Assembly: GCA_026710795.1 (NCBI GenBank)
Contig: JAPOQK010000107.1
Span: 1 to 64,000, forward strand
DNA length: 64,000 bases
From: Candidatus Poribacteria bacterium
Lineage (GTDB): Bacteria; Poribacteria; WGA-4E; WGA-3G
Direction of reading: 5' to 3'
Part shown: in pieces, positions 58,131 to 64,000 of the stretch
How positions within the stretch are numbered: the first letter of the stretch is position 1
Layout of the letters: every line of letters starts with the position of its first letter
Translations under genes and position numbers: made by a program
The notes under the pieces: model-generated
The model's database searches: none
What the model was told of the DNA's origin: nothing
What the model saw: only the letters and a program-made list of their open reading frames with translations

Positions 58131-58375
58131 TCCTGGTTCAGACAATTCCCACACCTCTTTGTAGCACAAACTGTTAGTTTGTGCCTCTTCCTTCAGTGTC
58201 CCTCAGCGTCCTCTGCGCCTTCAGCGATTCAGACAATCCCGCAATTCTGACAAATCCCTCTGTTCTTATCCTGTAATCCTATAATCCTGTAAATCCTGGT
58301 TCAGACAATTCCCACACCTCTTTGTAGCACAAACTGTTAGTTTGTGCCTCTTCCTTCAGTGTCCCTCAGCGTCCT
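58131..58375. repeat. Two 82-bp direct repeats with internal hairpin
   Basis: 58131-58212 and 58294-58375 are identical over 82 bp, at a spacing of 163 bp. Each contains GCACAAAC-TGTTA-GTTTGTGC, a perfect 8-bp hairpin. The stretch between them includes repeated ATCCTATAATCCTG-like units. Confidence 0.9.
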
Positions 58376-58478
58376 CAGCGATTTCAGTGATTCTGACAAT
58401 CCCACAATTCAGACAATCCGTCTTCCCTCAGCGTCCTCTGCGCCTTCAGCGATTCAGACAATCCCGCAATTCTGACAA
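58201..58478. repeat. Second direct repeat, 53 bp, overlapping the first set
   Basis: 58201-58253 and 58426-58478 are identical: both read from CCTCAGCGTCCTCTGCGCC to CAATTCTGACAA. Together with the 82-bp pair this makes a nested array of duplicated segments, with shorter CAGACAATCCC units scattered in it. Confidence 0.88.
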
Positions 58479-58489
58479 CTAAAAACTGA

Positions 58490-58637
58490 AAAATAAACCA
58501 AAAATCCGAAACATACATGAAACATACATGAAACATATTGTTCCGACCCCCACCTTCCCCTTCCAACCCATCCAATCCCATGTTATACTACTACCACTAT
58601 GAAAAACAAAACAACCCACAAACCCAACATCACCGTA
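58490..58637 (-). repeat. Inverted copy of the left-edge dispersed repeat
   Basis: Reverse complement of about 4-152, exact over 45 bp at 58508-58552, including the duplicated 11-bp CATACATGAAA unit. The copies differ by scattered substitutions outside the core. Confidence 0.85.
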
Positions 58638-58640
58638 TAC

Positions 58641-58701
58641 GTAGGTCGGAGCGAGCAAAGCGACCTCCGACATTTTACATTCTGTAGAAGCGACCTCCGA
58701 C
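58641..58701. repeat. REP-like GTAGG/GCGACCTCC elements
   Basis: GTAGGTCGGAGCGAGCAAAG followed by CGACCTCCGAC (58641-58671) has inverted halves (GTCGGAG / CTCCGAC). A second partial copy, TCTGTAGAAGCGACCTCCGA plus C, follows at 58681-58701. Related cores are at 12367, 34950 and 59689. Confidence 0.75.
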
Positions 58702-58904
58702 AAATAGCCAAAAAACCCACCATAACCCAGCACATAAAAAGATACCAAAAACAATTATTTTTTACCCCAAAAAACCGCAAAAAAACCGACTCCAACAACC
58801 CACAAACCCAGTCAAACACTCAATTCATACCAACAACACGAAAAAGATACCAGAGATGTCGCAAAACAACACCGATTGGTATCTTTTACAAAGGAGATAA
58901 ACCC

Positions 58905-58991
58905 ATGAAATTACAAGACATACATAAACAATTCGCCGTCAAATCCTTCGCAAAAATGATGATACGAGCAGAAATCCAGAGAAATTTGTAA
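58905..58991 (+). CDS. 28-residue ORF with strong RBS, possible gene remnant
   Basis: ATG at 58905 has AAGGAG 8 nt upstream, the best ribosome-binding site in the island. It encodes 28 residues (MKLQDIHKQFAVKSFAKMMI...RNL). The start looks like the head of a longer protein, cut by a TAA. A longer frame beginning at 58599 runs through repeat DNA and is not credible. It could be a truncated mobile-element or accessory gene; no family is claimed. Confidence 0.35.
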   Translation: MKLQDIHKQFAVKSFAKMMIRAEIQRNL

Positions 58992-59001
58992 AAAAAATGA
59001 A

Positions 59002-59169
59002 TATACTATAGTAGGTTTTACAAATAACTTTACATTATACTATCGTAAAGGAAATTCCAATTCCCTACCATCAATCTGTTATTGTTGAATTCTGAAAATA
59101 ATTAGATATTACACACTTAGACCTACGGACTAAAACTGTCCAAGTAATTGTAAAATCTACTATAATATA
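59002..59169. mobile_element. MITE-like element with imperfect terminal inverted repeats
   Basis: The left end TATACTATAGTAGGTTTTAC (59002-59021, continuing AAATAACTT) mirrors the right end, whose reverse complement is TATATTATAGTAGATTTTAC, continuing AATTACTT. About 24 of 28 positions agree. The unit is about 168 bp, has no coding sequence, and its ends carry TA, as expected of elements moved by IS630/Tc1-type transposases. Such a transposase is not seen in the window. Confidence 0.6.
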
Positions 59170-59688
59170 CGAATAAAATACCAATATATATCCAATAAGA
59201 CATTTCACTTTTTAATTTGACACCCACAAATAGATACTATACAATTAACAAGTGTTTAGAATATAGGATTATATCGGTGACACGAGTTGAGATAAGTTAG
59301 AATGAGGTATAAACACAAATTCACCTATTGTGTAGTGCGTAGTTTCTGTGCCTAAGGGACTGTATATGGGTTTTCTAAGTTTCATAGTTTCATGTCTTGC
59401 AAATTGTGAAGGTAAGTCAAGATAAGAAAAAGACTAAAAAGGAGCAAAATAAAAAAAGCGAAATTCGCGTCACATTCCTTGTCCTGACTGAATTCTTAAC
59501 GTCACTGTGACGTGCAAAAAAGTCACAATTTATAGCACATACTGATAAACGATGTAACGGTAAATTAACGGATATAGGTTTAGCTTCTCTCTATCCGACC
59601 TACAAGAGATTATATTGAATTGTGAAAAATATATCTGAAAAAAACCGAAAACTATAGTGAACTTTAGAATTAACAGGACATTTTGAGT

Positions 59689-59754
59689 TGTAGGAGGGAA
59701 CTCCGATTCCCGACTATCAGTGAGTTTTGTCGCGATTCGGAGATCGCTCCTACA
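59689..59754. repeat. Inverted pair of REP-like elements
   Basis: TGTAGGAGGGAACTCCGATT followed by CCCGAC (59689-59714) faces an inverted copy, GTCGCGATTCGGAGATCGCT followed by CCTACA (59729-59754). Twenty-one of 26 positions pair, forming a long stem with a 14-nt loop. Confidence 0.75.
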
Positions 59755-59882
59755 GAAATGTGTCTCTTTAATTTCAATGTTTACTATAAATAACCTTATC
59801 CACAGATATTCTAAGTTGTATTCATTAAGAGTATGTAGTACAATATTTTTCAAAACCTACATGATCAATGAGGAGGGATTTT

Positions 59883-60452
59883 ATGGACGTAAAAGATGCA
59901 ATCATTTCAAGACGATCCATTTTCAAATTCAAACAAGAACCCGTTCCAAAAGACGTAATCGAACAAATATTCAGTTACGGGATATGGGCACCGAATCACC
60001 ACGTCACCGAACCGTGGCGGTTCACCGTAATAGGTGAAAAAACGAAACTGATCCTTGCACAACGTTACAGAGAGATCAAGATGGAGGATACACCAGACCA
60101 CGTTGATGCTGTCAACCTCGCAAAGATCGGTGAATTGGCTTACGAGAAGTTCATGTCCAAGCCAACAATAATTGCTGTGTCCTGCATACAAGACGGAGAT
60201 GAACAACGGCAACGTGAAGATTACGCCGCAGCCTGTTGTGCAATGCAGAACGTCCAACTCGCTGCGTGGGATGTAGGGGTCGGCATGCAGTGGAGCACCG
60301 GAAGAATTACGATGGAAGAGCAGACCTATAAGTTGCTTCGGATCGATTCATCGCAAGAATACATCATCGGTTTTTTCTATACAGGTTATCCTGCTGAAAT
60401 AAAGGAACCGAAACGGCAACCAGCAGCAGATTTTATCCGCTGGGTTGCGTAG
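59883..60452 (+). CDS. Nitroreductase family protein
   Basis: A 189-residue FMN-dependent NAD(P)H oxidoreductase of the nitroreductase fold. It starts MDVKDAIISRRSIFKFKQE, with SRRS contacting FMN phosphate, and has GIWAPNHHVTEPWRF, AACCAMQNVQLAAWDVGVG and IIGFFYTGYPAE. The ATG at 59883 is chosen since AGGAGG lies 6 nt before it; the upstream ATG at 59868 precedes that site. YdjA-like by length. The substrate is unknown. Confidence 0.88.
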   Translation: MDVKDAIISRRSIFKFKQEPVPKDVIEQIFSYGIWAPNHHVTEPWRFTVIGEKTKLILAQRYREIKMEDTPDHVDAVNLAKIGELAYEKFMSKPTIIAVSCIQDGDEQRQREDYAAACCAMQNVQLAAWDVGVGMQWSTGRITMEEQTYKLLRIDSSQEYIIGFFYTGYPAEIKEPKRQPAADFIRWVA

Positions 60453-60552
60453 TAGTTGTCGGTTATAGGTTATCAGACAAGAGTGTATATGTCAGTAGGA
60501 GGTTTTCGACTACTGAAAGTGAAGTAGTGAACGCTCTGACTACTGACAACTA

Positions 60553-61383
60553 TTAAAACTGATACGCAGCTTTAGCATTTTGCCAGAAGAACTTCTCTTT
60601 GACTTCATCACCCTTCGCGGTGAAATAGTCATCAACGATCTTCTGCACAACTTTATATTCTGCGAACCGCGCGGATACAGGCCAGTTGCTGCCGTAGATA
60701 AGTCTGTCTTCTCCAAATGCCTCCCATAAAACATCAATGGTAGGCGTGTAATAGGCAATGTCATCGGGAGCAGGTGTTTGTCCAGTGTGTTCTACTAAGC
60801 CTGATACCTTGCAGTAGACATGTGGATAACGTGCGGTTTCTTCAATAGCAGAAACCCATGCTGCATCAGGAGGATTACCGTCGACTCGTACCCCAGCAAC
60901 GTGATTAATCACAACACGTATTGAAGGGATGTGTTCAACCAAGGTTGGTACGAGTCTTAGGGCATCAGGATTAATCAATAGGTCTAAGGAGAGTTCTTTT
61001 TCAGCCAACTTTTCAATGTTTGCTAAAAAGCCTGTATCACCGACTGACTGAAGGTGACCACCACCGAGACGTATGCCTCGGAATAGCGAATTGTCAGCAA
61101 ACCGATTTAAGTTGTTCTCAAATTCCGCATCATTAGGATTTAGATTACCAACGAATCCGACAATAAACGGTTCATCCGCTGCAAGGTCAAGAATCCACTG
61201 GTTGTCTTCAAGCCATCTACTTGCTTCAACAACCACGGTTCCTGTAACACCTTCAGGCGTAGTGAGTTTCTTGTATTCGTCTGGCATAACAGTGCGATAA
61301 AGCAGTTCATCATTGGGGTTCGGCCACGGCACGCCTTCCGGGCGTGTTGGGTCGTAAAAATGTGTATGTGTATCAATAATCAT
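60553..61383 (-). CDS. Amidohydrolase family (2-pyrone-4,6-dicarboxylate lactonase-like) protein
   Basis: A 276-residue TIM-barrel hydrolase of the amidohydrolase-2 type. Metal-binding His-x-His at residues 6 and 8 (MIIDTHTHFYDP). Also seen are GFVGNLNPND, the GIRLGGGH strand, INHVAGVR, VYCKVSGLVEHTG and the closing YGSNWPVS block. Start 61383 is favoured (AGGGAGA upstream); a longer start at 61413 is possible. Divergent from the TPR lipoprotein gene, whose 5-prime end overlaps. Confidence 0.87.
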   Translation of the reverse strand: MIIDTHTHFYDPTRPEGVPWPNPNDELLYRTVMPDEYKKLTTPEGVTGTVVVEASRWLEDNQWILDLAADEPFIVGFVGNLNPNDAEFENNLNRFADNSLFRGIRLGGGHLQSVGDTGFLANIEKLAEKELSLDLLINPDALRLVPTLVEHIPSIRVVINHVAGVRVDGNPPDAAWVSAIEETARYPHVYCKVSGLVEHTGQTPAPDDIAYYTPTIDVLWEAFGEDRLIYGSNWPVSARFAEYKVVQKIVDDYFTAKGDEVKEKFFWQNAKAAYQF

Positions 61384-62259
61384 CAATGCATCTCCCTTAA
61401 TATTGTAAGGCAAGGTTTCAGCACCTTAACCAGAATAGGTGTTAATGTTTCAACGCTGCTGTTTGTGATAATTCTAACAAGTTTTCTTTACGGTTGTTCT
61501 ACTCCTGATGAGGAACAACAACGGGAGAAAGAACTTAAGCGGGAGGCTTCAAAACTTGAAATGGGACAAGAACTCAATCCCATTGATCCAGAAGGACATA
61601 TTTCCTTAGGAAAAGTCTATCATCAATTGGGTGAATATGAGAAAGCAATAGCATCTTTTCAAACAGCAATATCCCTTGACGAAAACCATCAGCATGCATA
61701 TAACAACTTGGGTTTAGTTTACGTTGACATGCGTCTATTCCTGCTTGCCATAGATATGTTTAAAGCTGCCCTTGAAATCGTTCCTGATAACCCCGCTTTC
61801 TTCAACAACCTCGGATATGCTTACGACCTGTCCGATAGATTTGATGAGGCAGTGGAAGCATATCGTAACGCTATTGAGGCAGACCCAGCATTTGTAGATA
61901 CCTATTACAACCTTGCGGATGCTTACCTTAATCAAGAATCTTATGTGGATGCTATCCAATATTATAAAGCGGGAATAGAGTTGGATGGCGGTGACGCTAC
62001 GGTCTACTTTAATCTCGGTCTCGCTTATGAAGAAACCGACGAAGTTCTTAATGCGATCCAAGCCTATGAAAAAGGCGTATCTTTGGATGCTGATGAAATA
62101 GAGGCATACTATCGCCTTGTGCTTGCCTATCAGAAACAGGGAGATGACCTCATGATGCGTCGCTATATAGAGACTTTTCTAAAACGTGCCGAAGGCATAC
62201 CTCGCTTTCAAAAACAGTACGCAACGATAAAGATGCTTCAGGATTTGGAAAACAAATAA
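61360..62259 (+). CDS. TPR-repeat lipoprotein
   Basis: A 299-residue protein with a hydrophobic signal and lipobox LTSFLYGC (Cys46), then about six TPR units (EKAIASFQTAISLDENHQHA, DEAVEAYRNAIEADPAF, and so on). The N-terminus is uncertain: no good start is seen between the ATG at 61360 and the lipobox, and that ATG overlaps the divergent amidohydrolase start by 24 bp. A GTG at 61465 would leave too short a signal. Probably an inner or outer membrane-anchored scaffold. Confidence 0.8.
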   Translation: MCMCINNHQCISLNIVRQGFSTLTRIGVNVSTLLFVIILTSFLYGCSTPDEEQQREKELKREASKLEMGQELNPIDPEGHISLGKVYHQLGEYEKAIASFQTAISLDENHQHAYNNLGLVYVDMRLFLLAIDMFKAALEIVPDNPAFFNNLGYAYDLSDRFDEAVEAYRNAIEADPAFVDTYYNLADAYLNQESYVDAIQYYKAGIELDGGDATVYFNLGLAYEETDEVLNAIQAYEKGVSLDADEIEAYYRLVLAYQKQGDDLMMRRYIETFLKRAEGIPRFQKQYATIKMLQDLENK

Positions 62260-62292
62260 GAATGACGGTTCATCTACCTTTAAGATAATATT

Positions 62293-63792
62293 TTATAGGA
62301 TATACCTACTTAAATCTTGATCTTTAACGATTTCTACCAGTTCACCTCTGACATAATCTGCATCAATAGTAGCACTTTTTTCATCGAGATCGGGGGCATC
62401 AAAAAACAGGTTTTCAAACAGTTTTTCCATAATTGTATGCAGCCGTCGCGCACCGATATCTTCAACAGATTCGTTTACTTGAAATGCAAGTGCGGCGATT
62501 TCGTCAATGGCATCATCGGTGATAGTTGCTTCTATTCCTTCAGTATGGAGTAATGCCGTATACTGTTTCACTAATGCGTTTTTCGGTTCTGTTAGGATAC
62601 ACTTGAAGTCGCTTTTGTTAAGGCTTTTTAACTCAACTCGAATAGGGAATCTACCTTGGAGTTCAGGGATAAGGTCAGATGGATTAGAAACGTGAAAAGC
62701 ACCAGCAGCAATGAACAGCACGTGGTGTGTGCGAACCGATCCGTATTTTGTAGCGACCGTGCTTCCTTCAATAATAGGTAAAATATCGCGTTGTACACCT
62801 TCGCGTGAAACATCTGGACCTTGTCGGGATTCGCGACCTGCAATTTTATCTATTTCGTCTAAGAAGACTATACCAGAGTTTTCAACCCGTTCAATCGCAT
62901 CACTGATGACAGCATCCATATCAATTAACTTTTCAGCTTCCTCTTGCATCAATATCTGCCGTGCTTCAGAGACAGGCACCCGACGTTTCTTCGTCTGATT
63001 AGGAAGAATATTACTGAACATATCTTTGAAGTTGATATCCATTTCCTCAATGCCACCCGGAGAAAATATCTCAACAAATGGCATACTCCGGGTTTTCATG
63101 CTGATATCTACCTCTTTTTCTTCAAACTCACCATTTTTCAGTCGCTGTCGTAATTTATCACGTGTTTTCAGGTGCCGTTCCCGCTGTTTTTCTAATGCTT
63201 CATCTTGTTCTTCAGTTATATCTAAATCAAATGGCAATTCGATTATATCTTCATCTATATCAATATCTTCATTTTCATCAATATCTTCGTCTGCTTCAGG
63301 ATCATCATTGGGTGTATTATTGCGCGGGTTTTTCAAAGCACGAGGCATCGGGAATAAGTTGTCTAACAGACGTTCTTCGGCTTTTTCTAATGCTTTTTCT
63401 TCAACAGCAACAGCCTGTTCCGATTTTACACGACTGACTGAGATTTCTGTGAGGTCTCGGATCATTGATTCCACATCGCGTCCAACGTAACCAATTTCTG
63501 TATACTTTGAAGCTTCAACCTTGATAAAAGGAGCATCAACGAGGCGGGCAAGTCGGCGCGCTATTTCAGTTTTACCGACACCGGTTGAACCGATCATGAT
63601 GATATTTTTTGGTGCGACTTCATCTTGCATATCCTCCTCAAGCATCTGTCGGCGCGCGCGATTGCGGAGCGCAATAGCAACACTCCTTTTTGCTTCAAAC
63701 TGTCCGATAATGTATTTATCGAGTTCTTCAACAATCTGCCGCGGGGTTAGCGCGTCTGCTAAGACTTTTGTTTCATCAGTTTTATTCTCCAA
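62293..63792 (-). CDS. hslU: ATP-dependent protease ATPase subunit HslU
   Basis: A 499-residue AAA+ unfoldase that feeds HslV. It has [17 protein letters not shown], Walker [10 protein letters not shown], the [13 protein letters not shown] pore region, Walker [11 protein letters not shown] and the DLSRYIL tail, which docks in HslV. It is longer than E. coli HslU (443) because the intermediate domain carries an acidic insertion around residues 155-200 (Asp/Glu/Ile runs). TTG start with AGGAGG 5 nt upstream. hslV lies just upstream. Confidence 0.95.
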   Translation of the reverse strand: MENKTDETKVLADALTPRQIVEELDKYIIGQFEAKRSVAIALRNRARRQMLEEDMQDEVAPKNIIMIGSTGVGKTEIARRLARLVDAPFIKVEASKYTEIGYVGRDVESMIRDLTEISVSRVKSEQAVAVEEKALEKAEERLLDNLFPMPRALKNPRNNTPNDDPEADEDIDENEDIDIDEDIIELPFDLDITEEQDEALEKQRERHLKTRDKLRQRLKNGEFEEKEVDISMKTRSMPFVEIFSPGGIEEMDINFKDMFSNILPNQTKKRRVPVSEARQILMQEEAEKLIDMDAVISDAIERVENSGIVFLDEIDKIAGRESRQGPDVSREGVQRDILPIIEGSTVATKYGSVRTHHVLFIAAGAFHVSNPSDLIPELQGRFPIRVELKSLNKSDFKCILTEPKNALVKQYTALLHTEGIEATITDDAIDEIAALAFQVNESVEDIGARRLHTIMEKLFENLFFDAPDLDEKSATIDADYVRGELVEIVKDQDLSRYIL

Positions 63793-63868
63793 AGTAACCT
63801 CCTAAAATGGCAGTCGACACTTATGGAATGCCGTAACCAAGATAACAGAAATCCTATATATTATTATT

Positions 63869-64000
63869 CTATTCTTCAGTCTCAATAGTTTCAATTTCAA
63901 TTTGTGCATTGGTATAGATGCAAATATCACTTGTAATTTGCAACGCTTCAGCGACAATCTCAGAAGCGTTTAACGAGGCATATTTTAGTAATGCTCTGGA
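63869..64000 (-). CDS. hslV: ATP-dependent protease subunit HslV, C-terminal part (runs off window)
   Basis: The open frame reading from 64000 to the TAG at 63871-63869 encodes 43 residues: RALLKYASLNASEIVAEALQ, continuing as ITSDICIYTN. This matches the C-terminus of the HslV peptidase (AxxIVxxALxIAxDICIYTN). The start lies beyond the right edge. It is 77 bp upstream of hslU, as in the usual hslVU operon. Confidence 0.88.
   Translation of the reverse strand, partial: SRALLKYASLNASEIVAEALQITSDICIYTNAQIEIETIETEE

Larger units (their letters stand above)
57873..59882. other. Gene-poor repeat island of about 2 kb
   Basis: Between pilD and the nitroreductase gene no substantial real gene is seen. 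The region holds a direct repeat pair (58131-58375), a second repeated block (58201-58253/58426-58478), an inverted copy of the left-edge repeat (about 58490-58637), REP-like GTAGG...GCGACCTCC elements (58641-58701 and 59689-59754), a MITE-like element (59002-59169) and a short frame at 58905-58991. A canonical DnaA box sequence TTATCCACA is present at 59796-59804. Confidence 0.75.

Noticed and set aside
58131-58478. CRISPR-like appearance of the repeats
   Set aside because: There are only two copies of each unit, the units are too long and overlap, no regular unique spacers exist, and no cas gene is near.
58599-58991. 130-codon frame across the repeat island
   Set aside because: Its first 100 codons run through dispersed repeats and REP-like DNA. 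Only the last 28 codons have a ribosome-binding site, and these are listed separately.
59796-59804. Perfect TTATCCACA DnaA box
   Set aside because: It is a single isolated copy 36 kb from dnaA, without an AT-rich unwinding module or trio; chance is sufficient. It is noted because the presumed origin has none.
59530-59853. 107-codon minus-strand frame upstream of the nitroreductase
   Set aside because: It crosses the inverted REP-like pair, has no credible start and reads as low-complexity translation of AT-rich DNA.

Overview
This window looks like a chromosomal segment of a Gram-negative, probably marine or host-associated bacterium. The gene repertoire (System I cytochrome c maturation, PorU/PorV-like proteins, CotH-ankyrin fusion, Uma2, NIPSNAP, SUMF1, many TPR and beta-propeller proteins) and the style of the intergenic repeats fit Candidatus Poribacteria. 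That placement is an inference: no rRNA or tRNA gene is visible to test it.

Layout. 1-3507 (minus strand): a dispersed repeat, then ccmA-ccmB, enolase and an FtsB/DivIC-like division gene. 3551-6292 (minus): a terminator and the korA-korB pair for 2-oxoacid:ferredoxin oxidoreductase. 6535-12104 (minus): a compact cytochrome c maturation operon (ccmE, ccmF, ccmH, a CcmI-like gene) that continues into a membrane protein and a HEAT-repeat protein. 12532-21785: mixed metabolism (CotH-ankyrin protein, Uma2, YjhG-type dehydratase, VanZ, SUMF1, metallo-hydrolase, purE, RraA-like, NIPSNAP). 22279-31424: the replication-origin locus dnaA - oriC - recF - dciA-like - gyrB - gyrA, without dnaN. 31484-46820: exported TPR protein, HExxH protease, Asp-box propeller, lipoprotein, HepT-like protein, quinone oxidoreductase, and a 2158-residue PorU-like C25 peptidase followed by a PorV-like barrel. 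46916-50331 (minus): a peptidoglycan-recycling operon (serine hydrolase, NamZ, AnmK). 50533-57872: cupin, LamG-like protein, pgi, an NtrY/NtrX-like two-component pair, a pseudopilin-like protein and prepilin peptidase. 57873-59882: a 2 kb gene-poor island packed with several repeat families and a MITE-like element. 59883-64000: nitroreductase, amidohydrolase, TPR lipoprotein, hslU and the 3-prime end of hslV.

The most notable region is 23617-24021. It holds a dense cluster of TTATCAAGT/TTATTAACA-type repeats, a short C-rich stretch, five CTA triplets (a DnaA-trio) and an AT-rich tract, in the order expected of a bacterial origin unwinding module. No canonical TTATCCACA box is present there, and the neighbouring DnaA has changed residues in its box-recognition helix. 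Other points worth a look are the cysteine-type CcmE with a CxCxC-type CcmH, the PorU/PorV pair, a GyrA quinolone pocket lacking the usual Ser and Asp, the triplicated ankyrin module, and a shared extended -10 promoter pattern.
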